Origin: Megascapheus bottae
Lineage: Eukaryota; Chordata; Mammalia; Rodentia; Geomyidae
Direction: 5' to 3'
Assembly: GCA_024803745.1 (NCBI GenBank)
Contig: JANJXV010000194.1
Span: 744,001-808,000, forward strand
Length of the DNA stretch: 64,000 nt
Numbering within the stretch: position 1 is the first letter of the stretch; each line of letters opens with the position of its first letter. Positions 11,704 through 22,925 of this stretch are shown in pieces. The translations under genes and the position numbers were made by a program. The notes below the pieces were generated by a model. That model worked only from the letters and a program-made list of their open reading frames with translations. It searched no databases and was not told the DNA's origin.

Positions 11704-12984
11704 TGAATGCTACCCCCTAGCTCTTTAATGCAAAGCTTAGGGCTGTGGCAGTTTAAGCACAATTCAACGCTCTGTTTTTTGCTGGTTAATTAGAGGTAAA
11801 AATCTTATGGAATTTATTGCGTGGCTGATTTTGAACTGGAATCCTCAGTTCTCAGCTTATCTTGAGTAGCTAGGATTACAGTACTTTTACAACATGTATG
11901 CTCATAAACATTGCTTCTGATCCAAACACTCATTGTTCAATTTAACTAACAAGATGTGAGGAACGATGATTGACTGTAATTTACTAGATGGGATTCTAGT
12001 GAGTATATATTTCCACTTCCACTCTGAAGCCAGGGAAGTGTTTCTGGTACATGTTTCAACTATCTCCCAAAGAGGAAATAATATGTGAGTACGTTTGCTA
12101 GTATTTCAGATAGGAGATGGACTTTGGTGTTTGGAACCTGTTGGGCAGAGTGTATCAGCTGGGCTGTGATAACAAAGATGATGTTACAGACAGTAATATT
12201 TTCATCCCAGACAGACTTAATCCAGATCCTTGGATTTCATGCCTTGAGTAGATAGAATTACAAGTGTGAGCTGCCACCACCACCTGGTTCATTTTGGAAA
12301 CCTTAATTGCTTCTCATTTGTTCCTTTCCTTTTTTGGAAGATTGATCTAAGCTGGCTGATTGTGCATCACAATGAAGTGATTGGCCTCAGGAATTGCAAA
12401 TATTTGTTTCATCAGCACGGAATGAATGAAGTTGATCTAAACCCAATAGTATTTTCCTTCTGATAAATAGGGAACTTACTTATATCATTTTTCCTTGCGT
12501 TTGCTGTCCCAAAGCAAGCAACATGTTTCTTAAAAACTATACTTCATGAGAATATTATAATTAGAAGCTATCTTCTGCACACTTCAGAATAGTCCTTGCA
12601 TTTATAAACTTATATTACAATATTAGGTAGAAGAATGGTGACTGTTAGTTTCATAACTACTTCATATGTTTTACTCTTTAAGGCTCATTAAGTCAAGAAG
12701 GGATTAAATACATTTATATAATAGTAGAACATAGCTCCTGCTGATTTGATGTGTGTGCAGATGATACACAGATTTATTAGGATTACTCAAAAGTTTTCTT
12801 CAAATTTTCAGTAGTAGACTGCTATGCTAACTGGTAGGTGATAGTAATGATGCTGAAATTCTATGAATCAGCTATGAAGCAGAATTTCAGGGGAGAGTAT
12901 TTGCTAGGGACTTAATTTCTAAGACGCATATCAAGAATATTGAACTATAACACCAAATGATGGAGGACTCAGCGTCACATTTTG
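11704..12984. other. Non-coding single-copy-like DNA with SINE remnants
   Basis: No supported gene. Two SINE pieces are visible, both antisense: 11,775-11,890 (ggttaattagagg... to tagctaggattacag) and 12,190-12,292 (ending gagctgccaccaccacctgg). The remainder is A/T-rich sequence I do not recognise. It is repeated at 45,136-46,415. Confidence 0.7.
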
Positions 12985-13444
12985 TTGTTTTATGCAAGTC
13001 CTGGGACTTGAACCCAGGGCCTGGGAACTGTCCTTAAAAGTTTTTTTTTGCTTCAGGCTAGTGTTCTACCACTTTATCCACAGCTCCACTTCCAGATTTT
13101 TGGTAATGAACTGTAAATCAGAATATCATGCAATTTGTTTGGGCTGGATTCAAACCTGATTCTGTGTAGATAGGATTCCAAGTTTGAGCGCACAGAGCCT
13201 GGCTAGTATCATTCATCATTCAAGTCATGGGACTGCAATTCTGCACCTGGGTCTTGTCACAGAGCTTTTCAGCTCAAGACTACTGCCCTATCCCTTGAGC
13301 CATAGGGCCACTTCTGGGTTTCTGGTGGTTAATTGGAGATAAGAGTCACATGGACTTCAGTGCCCAGGCTGACTTTGAACTGCTATCCTTGGATCCCAGC
13401 CTCTTGAGTAGCTACATTTACAAGTGTGAGCCACCATACCCGGC
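12985..13444 (-). repeat. Two adjacent antisense SINEs
   Basis: 12,985-13,205 begins tcctgggacttgaacccagg and is diverged. 13,222-13,444 is a nearly complete copy of the longer B1-like design (cttttcagctcaagactac, ggttaattggagataagagt, ending gtgagccaccatacccggct). Confidence 0.75.
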
Positions 13445-13700
13445 TAAATTATTTTTTAAGTTAATTTATTTTGTTAAGTCAATATATAGTTGGCATATGG
13501 TTACATAAGTAATGAACATATTTCTTAAGAAAATTGTTATCCCCTCCCTCATTTTTCTCTGTTTTCCTACGCTCAGCCCCCTCTCCACCCAGATTGTTAA
13601 GTTCATTTCCGTTTAGTGTCTTCCAGGTATCACTGTTCAATTAGTTCACCCTTTTTCCTTTGTTTTTTTTTTTACCATTTTATTATACCCTCTTCATTCC
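13445..13700 (-). mobile_element. Old L1-like 3' tail, antisense
   Basis: T-rich start, a line like gttacataagtaatgaacat and a C-rich tract (cccctccctc, ccccctctccaccc) echo the 3'UTR of the other antisense L1s and the related tail at 20,095-20,220. It is diverged and the boundary is uncertain. Confidence 0.45.
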
Positions 13701-13879
13701 CCAAATCACATAACCCTATGTACAAGACACAGGGTACCCGAATTCAACACAGTGACTACAGAGAATAAAACTAAAGGGAAAAAGAAGAAAAGAGGTAAAA
13801 AGCAAAGAAAATGAAAGAACATCATACAGTACCTTAGAAGCAACAACACTGAAAAAACAAAACATAAAACCTTGGGCTG

Positions 13880-14035
13880 AAAATGAAGCTTGCCTAGCAT
13901 GTATGAAACCCTGGATTCCATTCCTCAGCACCACATAAACAAAAAACTGGAAGTGCCACTGTGACTCAGCTGGTAGATTTCTAACGTTCAGCACAGAGTG
14001 TCTCCAAGTGACAAAAATCTGTCACATTTAAGTCA
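13880..14035 (+). repeat. SINE, sense
   Basis: gcttgcctagcatgtatgaa through ggaagtgccactgtgactca to gacaaaaatct: the ID-type design, diverged. Confidence 0.6.
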
Positions 14036-14099
14036 GGCTTCAAAACTTTGCTAGGAACCAGTTACGTGATTTGGAAGAAAGTCCAATTTTCAAAGAATC

Positions 14100-14336
14100 A
14101 CTAGCCAGGCGCTGGAGGGTCATAATTGTCATTCTACTAGCCAGGGAGAAGGTGAATCAAAGCCTTTGCAAGCAAAAAACGAAAACAAAACAAACTGTAA
14201 GATTCTACTCTCCACTTATCCACCCAAAAACTAAGTGGAGTTGTGGCTAAAACTGGTACAGCATTAGCCTTGAGGAAAAAGAACTAAGAGACCTTGCCCA
14301 GGTCCAAGGTTCAACCTCCCCACCAAGAAAGAAGAA
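14100..14336 (+). repeat. Composite SINE, sense
   Basis: Starts agccaggcgctggagggtca (the B1-like head) and ends with an ID-like half (gtggagttgtggctaaaact to ccaccaagaaagaag). It is a dimer of the two designs and recurs near 47,533-47,765. Confidence 0.6.
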
Positions 14337-15169
14337 AATGGAGTCCAGATACCTTAGTTTAAAAAGTATATCTGGATATCTTAGTAGATTTTTCTGATCT
14401 TTCCTCATTCATCTCATGGAACCACATAATCTTGATCCTGATCTGACTAAGAGCCTGCATTGTGCTTAATAAATTCATTCCACATATTCCAGTAGAATCT
14501 GGACAGCTAACAGCCACTTACCAATGCTTTATTCTACGTTTAGGCCAGTATGTCTTCATACCATCTACACAGTCAGCTATATCATCTTTCCAGAAGTATC
14601 ATTGAGTGTAGAACACTCAGAACTAAAATAATTGCATAAAGATGTAATAAAACCCCTTGTTTCATTAAGAAAATTTCTGTACCACTTAGAGCAAGTACAT
14701 TAGTGGTATTTACCTCTAGCCTCTTTTTTAAAAAATTTATTAACATTGAATTTTACATCATATTTCAAATGTCATGTTTAACCAACAAGTATTCAAGAAG
14801 GGAATCGCTATACAATCACTGGCACATAGATTTTAGAATATAGTAAAAATTAAGCTGAGTCTTTGTATGTCATAGATACAGATTAATCTATAATAAAACA
14901 CATGTCTATAGAGTGTATAGTCTATCCTAGAATTTTATGTCTATGTAGTTATGTTTATAACTCCAAAATTATGTCCAGAACTTTGGGTATCAACTATTCA
15001 ATCATTGCACTACTACTGTTTGAAACTAATATCCATATATTAAGGATACCATGTACCTTTTGTTCCTTGGTCTTGACTTATCTCACTCAACAGGATTCAC
15101 TCTAATTTCATCCACTACCCCAAAAATGCCATTATTATTTTTTTCTGTGCAGATCTTCTTTTTATGTAT
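14337..15169. other. Non-coding A/T-rich DNA
   Basis: No gene or clear repeat seen up to about 15,060. 15,060-15,169 resembles the ORF2 end of an old L1 (tcttgacttatctcactcaa, atttcatccactacccc) interrupted by the younger L1 tail that follows. Confidence 0.5.
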
Positions 15170-15648
15170 TTATATTTATTGTAATTTATAGAAGGGTTAC
15201 ATTATATTCACCAGATAGAAGGTGCATTACTTCTCAAACTTTGATACCCCATGTAATGATATGGTCCCCATTTCCCTTCCCCTACCCCCACTCATGTTCA
15301 TTTCCCCCCTTCCCTATCCAATTTCAAATAACCAATTAGGCACATATGAAATATATCAGAAAACAAGGTGAAATATTGTAACAATATGATATAACCAAGG
15401 GATAGCAAAAGAGATAAGAGATCACATAGTTCATTAAGGACAACAATCACTCATTATATGAGTTTTGTTTCTTTATCTTGGAGGTCCTTACATTTAGTGT
15501 CATACTATTTGTCACGATGTCTCTAGATTTTGTTCTATTGTAAATCTCTGGTAGCAGAGCCCAAGGTTTCTACTGAATTTGACAAATGAGGGAGACTCTT
15601 GGGCCTATGTTCCTTTGAGTTTGGCTTACTTCACTTAATATGATTTTA
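15170..15648 (-). mobile_element. 5'-truncated L1 tail, antisense, nested
   Basis: Matches 2000-2475 of the full L1 with more divergence: ttattgtaatttatagaagg at the 3' end, the C-rich tract near 15,270-15,310, then the ORF2 terminus (ggcttacttcacttaatatg). It is flanked by similar sequence on both sides (15,107-15,138 and 15,653-15,688). Confidence 0.75.
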
Positions 15649-15715
15649 TTCCTTTTCATCCACTTCCCCGAGAATGCCATTATTTTATCTTGTCGGTTGG
15701 CTATGTATCATTCCA

Positions 15716-15728
15716 TTGTGTGTGTGTG

Positions 15729-15776
<48 letters not shown>

Positions 15777-15781
15777 CGTGT
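15716..15781. repeat. (TG)n microsatellite, about 64 bp
   Basis: Nearly pure TG with a few TGCG interruptions; the copy at 49,149-49,193 is shorter (about 45 bp). Confidence 0.95.
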
Positions 15782-15857
15782 ATCACATTTTTTGTAGTAG
15801 GGCATCTGGTTGTTTCCATCATCCAACCTCATTTTCTACAGATATTTTGATAGTCTC

Positions 15858-16985
15858 TTTTTTATTTTCAGGGTAATGTATAGAGGGGTTATGATTACAT
15901 TTACAGGTAGTGGACTGCATTACTTCTCACACATTTATTCCACTCCACATGTTTTTGTCCCCAGTTACCTCTCCCCTCCCCTTCCCAATCATCTTGTTTC
16001 CCCCTTCCCTTTCCTATTTGATATAAACAAATAAACATATATACAATATGCCAGGGAAAAATCAGATACAGTAACAATCTGACATTAACCAAAGGGCAAA
16101 ATAAGAGATGAGAAATAACATAGTACATTAAGGACAAAAATCACACAAGATTAAGAGCAACGATGACACAAGATATAGCTCTTGTTCCCATATCCTAGAG
16201 ATCCTTTCATTTAGTCTCATCCTATATGACCTTATATACCTAGGTTTTTGAGTTATTGTAATCCTCTGCTAGGAGAGTCCTAGATGTGAACTAATTATTA
16301 CAAATGAGGGAAACCATTGAGCTTATGTTTCTTTGGATCTGGCTGCTTCACTTAATATGAATTTTTCCAAGTCTTTCCATTTCCTTACAAATGGGGCGAT
16401 GTCATTCCTTCTGATGGCAGCATAGCATTCCATTGTGTATAAGTACCACATCTTCTTGATTCAGTCATCTACTGAGTGGCATCTGGGTTGGTTTCATATC
16501 TTTGCTATGGTAAATAGTGCTGCAATGAGCATCATTGTGGTAGTGGCTTTCGTATGTCCTTTTTTCTGGACAATTGGGTAGATGCCAAGTAGTGGATTTG
16601 CTGGATCATAGGGGAGCTCTATGTTCAGTCTTTTGAGGAACCACCACACTGCTTTCCCTAGTGGTTGAACGAGTTTACACTCACACCAAAAGTGTAGGTG
16701 TGATCCCACCTGGTCACTTCCCCACCAGTATCTCTTATTAGATTTTTTGATAATGGCCATTCTGACTGGAGTCAGGTGGAATCTCAAAGTTGTTTTGATT
16801 TTCATTTCCCGTATTGCTAGAGATATGGAGCATTTCTTCATGTGTCTAAAGCCCATTTTAATTTTTTCTTCAGAGAATACTCTTTTAAGTCTTTAGCCCA
16901 CCTTTTAATAGGATGGTTGTTTCTTTGAAGATTTGTTTGGGAGAGATTCATTTTTTTCAGCTATAGATATATTTTAGATAACTAC
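15858..16985 (-). mobile_element. 5'-truncated older L1, antisense
   Basis: The 3'UTR starts at gggtaatgtatagaggggtt and has a C-rich tract at 15,965-16,010. The ORF2 C-terminus follows; the open piece 16,494-16,856 reads [20 protein letters not shown] then the Cys/His region in degraded form ([12 protein letters not shown]). More diverged than the L1s at 1984 and 9420, so an older subfamily. The second copy is at about 49,270-50,395. Confidence 0.85.
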
Positions 16986-17016
16986 ATATATTTTTGTAGA
17001 AAAAAGAATGGAAGTC

Positions 17017-17362
17017 ATCATGCTGGCTCACAATTTAATTTCAGCTACTTAGGATGCTCAGGGTTTAGGATCACAGGTCAAAGCCAACCAGGGCCCTACA
17101 GTGTGTGAGATCAAACTCTGTGAACATACAATGACTGTAAGAGGAATCTCACTGCCTGGGAATGTAGCCTAATGGTAGAGTGCTCACCTAGAATGCATGA
17201 AGACCTAGGTTCTATTCACCGGTACCGCATACTCAGAATAAAAGCTAGAAGTGGCGCTGTGTCTCAAGAGGCAGAGCACTCACCTTGGGCAAGCGAGTCC
17301 AATGAAAATGTCTAGGCCCTGAGTCCAAGCCGTAGGACTGGCAAAAAGAAAAAAAAAGAGCA
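17017..17362 (+). repeat. Two sense SINEs in tandem
   Basis: 17,017-17,150 is B1-like (catgctggctcacaattta to gatcaaactctgtgaac). 17,153-17,362 is a full ID-type copy (gcctaatggtagagtgctca, gtggcgctgtgtctcaagag, ending gactggcaaaaag and an A run). Confidence 0.8.
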
Positions 17363-17459
17363 ATCTTACTTAAGTAACAAGGAATGTACCCTATATTTAT
17401 ACAGACTGAAAAATTCATTAAGAAATTAGAAAATATGTATAAAGTGCATAATTTCTTTT

Positions 17460-17982
17460 GTGTGTTGACACTGGGTCTTCAACTGAGTGCTTCAGCTCTA
17501 TCCCTGACCTTTTCTGCTCAAGGCTAGCACTGTACCAATGCAGCCCCAAATCAACTATCTTCAATTGAGATATAAGCGATGAATATTTCAGGGTGCTTCA
17601 TGAAAAACATTTTTATAAATTGAAACTTTCAACACAGTCTTATTTTAGTATGAATGTTGAGATGGGAAGAGACAGAAAAAGTGAAAAGTTTCCTGATCGC
17701 CATAGAGAAGAGACTCAGCAGAACCACTGTGGTCTGCAGGCTTCTTTGTGAGTTTTGTTTGCTTGTTTGATTTTTGTCAATTGTGGGGCTTGAACTCTGG
17801 GCCTGGGCACTGTCCCTGAGCTCTTCAGCTCAAGGCTAGTGCTTTAATCTGTGAGCCACAGTGCCACTTCTGGTTTTTCTGGCAGTTAACTGGGTATTTT
17901 GGCTGGCTTTAAACTTTGATACTCAGATCTTAGCCTCCTGAGTAGCTAAGATTATAGGTGTGAGGTACCATCACCAGGCTGC
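17460..17982 (-). repeat. Antisense SINEs (fragment and full copy)
   Basis: 17,460-17,565 is a fragment with ttctgctcaaggctagcact. 17,768-17,982 is a full B1-like copy (ggggcttgaactctgggcct, ctcttcagctcaaggctagt, ending ggtaccatcaccaggct). 17,566-17,767 is unremarkable. Confidence 0.8.
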
Positions 17983-18339
17983 TGCTCTGTTACTATGCAG
18001 GTTCTGGATCAAGAACTTCAAGTTCTTACTTCAATTTTTTCTTCTCTTGCCTGAAACTCTGCCATTTGAACGAAGCCCCAGTTCCTGGTCTTTGTTGGTT
18101 AATGAGAGATATTATGATTTTCTAATATTCACAGCAATGATTATAAAACCCAGCATTTTAGTTACTTGAATAAATTAAGAGACAGGACCTAGTGAGATGG
18201 AAAACAAATTTTTTTTCAAGTTGCTATCCTGTTCTAATGCATAAGTCTGGCTATTTTGCTTACACACAAATATGTATTTTACCAATTTCTACTCTATTTT
18301 TGCTTAGCTTAAAACCACCACTGCCATTTCATAGATTTT

Positions 18340-18880
18340 GTTGTTGTTGTTTGTGGTGCTTGAACTCTGTGCCTGGGCTGTTCCTCAGATCTTCAGTTCA
18401 ATGCCAGTGCTCTACTACTTTTGATTTGGCCAGTCCTGGCCTTGAACTCAGGGACTGAGCACTGTCCTTATATTTTCTCAAGGCTAGGGCTCTACCACTT
18501 CAGCCTCAGCACCACTTCCAGCATTTTTCTATGTATGTGATATTGAGGAATTGAACCCAGGTCTTCGTGCATGCTAGGCAAGCACTCTACCACTAGGCCA
18601 AACTCCCAGCCCAAAATTATTCATCATTACTATTAGCTATCTTCTTTTTTATTATTGATTCGTCATGGTGCTTGGACTTTGGGCCTTGACTGTCCCTGAC
18701 CTCTTCAGCTCAAGGCTAGCGCTCTTCCTCTACAGCTCCATTTTTGGTTTCTGGTAGTTAATTGGTGATGTAAGTCTCACAAACATATGTGTCCAGGCTG
18801 GCTTTGGGCCTTGAACCAAGATCCTCCAATCTCAGCCTCCATAGTAGCTAGAATTACACGCTTCAGCCAGCAATGCCTGA
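18340..18880 (-). repeat. Cluster of three antisense SINEs
   Basis: 18,340-18,425 fragment; 18,426-18,615 ID-type copy ending ccactaggccaaactcccag; 18,645-18,880 B1-like copy ending tacacgcttcagccagca. Confidence 0.8.
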
Positions 18881-18888
18881 CTGTTTGA

Positions 18889-18980
18889 TGTCTCTGTCTC
18901 TGTCTCTCTGTCTGTCTGTCTCTGTCTGTCTGCCTGTCTGTCTCTCTGTCTCTCTGTCTCTCTGTCTCTCTCTGTCTCTG

Positions 18981-19054
<74 letters not shown>
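18889..19054. repeat. (TCTG)n/(TC)n microsatellite, about 165 bp
   Basis: TCTG-rich start grading into pure TC. The second copy at 52,302-52,530 is longer and interrupted differently. The long Ser/Leu repeat reading frame across it is an artefact. Confidence 0.95.
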
Positions 19055-19055
<1 letters not shown>

Positions 19056-19058
<3 letters not shown>

Positions 19059-19760
19059 GGTTGTAAGACTTTAATTGTGCACCTGGGCAGTGTCTCTGGG
19101 CTCTTCAGCTCAAGGCTACAACCTTAAACACCTTGAGCCACATTGTCACTTCTGGTTTTCTGGTGCTTAAGTGGAAGTAACAGTTTCATGGACTTTAGTG
19201 TCTGGCCTGGCTTTGAACTGTGATCCTCAGAACCCAACCTTCTGAGATCATTTCCAGCTTTTTTTTTAGTGTAAGTGGTACAGAGTAATTGAACACAGGG
19301 CTTTGTGCATACTAGGCAAGCAAACTACCACTAGTGTGCACTCCAGCCTTAGATAAGGGCTTTCTTTTACTTTTTCTTTTTTTCACTCATGGGGCTTGAA
19401 CTCTGGGCCTGGATGTTTACCTTAAGCTCTTCAGCTCAAGGCAAGAGCTCTACCACTTGAGGCACATTGTCATTTTGAATTTTCTGGATTATTTGGAAAT
19501 AAGATTCTCACAGATTTTTATGCCTGGGCCGTCTTTGAACCTCGATCCTCCAGGGTAGCTAGGATTACCAGAGTGAGCCACCAGTCACGGGCATTAAATT
19601 ATTATTTTTTGCATGTCCTATGGCTTCAACTCATGGCCAGAGCACTATCCTAGGGCTTGCTCAAGGATAGCACTTTACTTCAGCCAGCCAACTCCCGGTC
19701 CAAATAGGCCACTCTTGAAGCTAGAATTACAGAGATCGGCCATAATACTGGCATGCTGTT
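19056..19760 (-). repeat. Cluster of four antisense SINEs
   Basis: 19,056-19,250 B1-like; 19,256-19,350 ID-type 3' piece; 19,378-19,598 B1-like (cttgaactctgggcctggat to gagccaccagtcacgggc); 19,600-19,760 diverged ID-type. SINEs inserted beside one another in the same direction. Confidence 0.75.
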
Positions 19761-19861
19761 ATCTAAGTATATAATTTTTCTTCTATTTTTGATGGCTTTT
19801 GCTTAGTGTACATATTTCCTACATATTTTATGGAAAACTTCCTTCCCACTGGGGCCATAAG

Positions 19862-20060
19862 TTAAGCCTAGTGGAAGCATTCTTGCCGAGCATGAATGAA
19901 GACCCAAGTTCAATTCCTCATCACAACATTGATAAAAAAAAGATAAAAGTGGTGCTGTGGCACATGTGATAGAACTTGCGCCTTAAGAATAAACAAAAAC
20001 AAAAACAAGGATCGTGCTCAGGTCCTGAGTCTAAGCCCAGTACTTGCAAAAAAAAATTCT
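19862..20060 (+). repeat. ID-type SINE, sense
   Basis: taagcctagtggaagcattc, gtggtgctgtggcacatgtg, ending gtacttgcaaaaaaaaa. Confidence 0.75.
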
Positions 20061-20639
20061 GCCCAAAGTAGACATTTAAACTTATTGTACTTTTCAAAAA
20101 AATTTGTTGTTCAAGGTGATATACAAAGAGATTGCTGTTACATATGTAATGAGTACATTTCTTGTAAACACTGTTACCCCCTCCCCCGTTTTCTCTTTCC
20201 CTTCCCCCCAAGTCATAAATTTCATTTACAACAAATATATATGTATTTTCATTCCTGAAAAAATAGTTTAAAATGTGTTCAAATAAATGATGTAGGTTGA
20301 TATATTTATCAAAATGGATTACTTGAACTCTAAAATAAACATTCTAAGTAATTTTTCTCATAAAATTGTAGTAATGCTATAAAACTAATACAAAAGGAAT
20401 TTTAGTTATTAATTTCTTATGCTTTACCTTTAACATTATTACACTAAGCATACTGTTTATGGTATTAATACAGACAGCATGAAATATGATTATGTAAAAA
20501 AATTAAATGATTAAAAATAGTAAGGTTGGGGGCCAGTAGTTTGGCTTGGTGGCACACACCCTGGACTGGCAAAAAAGAAGTAGCGTTAGATAAAACAGAT
20601 TTATTTGCAAATGTGTGGAAAATGGTATGATTTCTTGTT
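20061..20639. other. A/T-rich non-coding DNA with an L1-like tail
   Basis: 20,095-20,220 resembles the antisense L1 3' tail at 13,445 (gttacatatgtaatgagtac, then ccccctcccccg). 20,221-20,520 is A/T-rich and unrecognised. 20,525-20,585 is a small sense SINE remnant (ggtggcacacaccctggact). Confidence 0.5.
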
Positions 20640-20835
20640 TGGCTAGTCCTGGGCTTGACCTGAGGGACCAGGAACTGTCCTTGGCCACATTTGTTCAAGG
20701 GTGGCACTCTTACACCTGAGCAACAGTGCCCCATCTGCTTTTTCTGTGTATGCAATGTTGAAGAATTGAATCAAGGTCTTCTTTTATACTAGGCGAGCAC
20801 TCTACAACTAGGCAACATTAAAAGCCAAAGTAGAT
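20640..20835 (-). repeat. ID-type SINE, antisense
   Basis: ctagtcctgggcttgacctg to gcactctacaactaggc. The second copy (54,074-54,250) lacks about 24 bp at its start. Confidence 0.7.
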
Positions 20836-21239
20836 TTTTGATGCTATTGTGGAGTTTTAATTTTCTTAAATATTTGTACAAAGCACAATGGATATATAAT
20901 CAGACTTGAACTCACAGAACAGAGTCCCACATAATATTACAGTTACTCTGGCACTTCTCCCGATTGACAAAACACATTTCCAGGCATCTGCTCTGTCCTT
21001 AAGCTTTGGTAGCTGACATGTCTTTCCATGGAGGCCTGGCCTGGATTCCTGGTGATTCCATGCATTTCATAGTTCCCTGTATATCCAGTAAGGTTGTCTT
21101 CTATGGGACCAGACCTGTCTGGTTTTTGGCCCACCCAGGACCTATGTGTCTGAGGTCTCACATTATAAGTGGAAAATAAAACACAGTATAATAAGCACTG
21201 AAGAACTGCACACCATAATATTAACAATGAGAGTTTAAT

Positions 21240-22030
21240 AGTTAGCAAAGTAAATACAATGAATACTTGACAAGAATCATGAGAGCAAGATAAAGAGATG
21301 TCTTTTTAGGAAGGGGACAGGGAAGCTCTAAATCCAGACTGGCCTCCAAGTTGCCTTCAGACAGTAATTCTACTTCCGAGTCCTCAGAATGGTCTCCTTC
21401 CTCATGAGAAACAGAATGTCCTTCCTGAGTTAAGAGGGGGATGGATTCTGGTTTGTCGAATGGAGATTGAGTCTCTTTTAGTGAGATGGATGGGTCTGGA
21501 TATTCTGTGAGGATGGATTCATTTTCCTCCAATGAATCCAGTATTGAGAGTACACTTGCTGCTTCCCATGGGGACATTTTCCATGAGCCCAGCGTGTGCC
21601 CCTTCAGCTTGCACAATAAGTGGAGTGTTACTCTGACTCAGATGGACTGACTCTGGGTGGAGTGTGAAAGGAAACGGAAGGAAATCTGGCTGCTCTTTTT
21701 CTTCCTCCATAGTATCTGCAGGTCCAACTGTGTCACACATGGGGTTCAGAGCAAAAGGTATATCCATAGGACTCTAAACCTGTTTGGTAATTTCTACAGA
21801 AGGCCCATGCTTTCTGGAGTGCAGTGATGATTCTCAGTCTCCATCAGTCACCAGCTCCATTGGTGGGTTTTTCATCCGGAGTTCAGGATAAGCTCTTCCA
21901 CGATGACCCAAACCTAAGAATGGAAATAGGTACAGAGTGGACAGAGTGGACTCTGCAAGTTGAAGTGTCACTCAACTTCCATGAGGATCTAATGGAGGAA
22001 CCTTTAGACCTGGAGTTTGGACTGAACACT
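21240..22030 (-). pseudogene. Acidic linker-like exon of the RalGDS-type pseudogene (assignment tentative)
   Basis: Minus-strand pieces 21,519-21,767 (MEEEKEQPDFLPFPF) and 21,242-21,616 (SILDSLEENESILTEYPDPS) are Glu/Ser/Pro-rich and low in structure, ending in a hydrophobic run (LALMILVKYSLYLLC). The position downstream of the REM exons matches the Pro/Glu-rich linker between REM and CDC25 in RalGDS, but I do not recognise the residues. The equivalent in the second copy (54,658-55,448) lacks one stop that this copy has near 21,837 (TGA here, GGA there). A further open piece, 20,943-21,248 (LLILWCAVLQCLLYCVLF), follows and is also unassigned. Confidence 0.4.
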
Positions 22031-22039
22031 GAGGAGGTG

Positions 22040-22184
22040 TAGGGTCTTTCTAATGAGTGCTTATTCCTGAGTCCTTTCAGAGGACAGACATTACCTGGCT
22101 GACACCACCCATAAAGGGCATTTTGCCAAGCTCTGTAGAAGTAAGGGCAAACCAATATCTATACCACATGGGCTTCCTACTCAC
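22040..22184. other. Probable intron remnant between linker-like and REM exons
   Basis: Short stretch after the gtgagt donor at 22,184 (minus). No repeat is recognised. Confidence 0.3.
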
Positions 22185-22704
22185 AGGTTCTGAGGCACCC
22201 ACACCAGGACTTCTACTTTTTCTTGGTCTTACTGGTCACATATTCCTCCAGCTGGTCAAAAAGTTTGTGTTTAGAAGAGCAGGTCCAAAGCCGGCATGTG
22301 GAGCGTCATATAGAGCTTGAGTTGTGTCAGGGTGTGGCAGTTCTTGAACTCGTAGAAATCACTCGGGTAGAAATCCATTCACATCGTATAGATGGAACAC
22401 ATGATGCTGTGGGCACATTCGGTACAAGGAAAGTGAGAGCCTTCTCTCTCCATCCTGAGCCTTTTACCAAAGCCCCTTTCTTGCAGGATTCTAATGCTGT
22501 GGTTGTCCTGCAGAGATGTGCACTTATGTGCTGGGAGGGGTGTAAGAGACACTCGAGAACAGGATGACTTTTACACCCCACTTCCAGAAGCTTCTGAGAG
22601 AGGCCTCTATGCATCTGTCCAAAGTAAACGCACCTTAAATTAACTAAGTAAATGCTCTAAATAAATCAATAAGTGAATGCTCTACATAAAGAACTAAATG
22701 CTCA

Positions 22705-22925
22705 TTGCTCTAATCTTAGCCACCCAGCAGGCTGAGCTCTGAAGATCACAGTGGAAAGCCAGTCTAGTCAGTAAAAGTCTAAAGGCACTTGTCTTCAATT
22801 AGGCAGCAAAAAGCCAGAACTTGACCTATGACTCAAATGGTACAGTGCTAATTTTTGAACACCAAACGCATGGCATTTAGACCTGGGTTCAGGTTCAAGT
22901 GGCAGCACTGGACCACACACCAAAA
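22705..22925 (+). repeat. Composite SINE, sense, in the pseudogene intron
   Basis: cttagccacccagcaggctg (B1-like head) followed by ccagaacttgacctatgact and an ID-like tail. 22,926-23,145 has no recognised feature. Confidence 0.6.

Noticed and set aside
15640..15876. Val/Cys-repeat reading frame
   Set aside because: Translation of a TG microsatellite within L1 remnants.
18873..19127. Ser/Leu-repeat reading frame
   Set aside because: It is simply the translation of a TCTG/TC microsatellite inside a SINE cluster; the same applies to 52,286-52,622 and to the Arg/Glu frames at 31,906-32,208.
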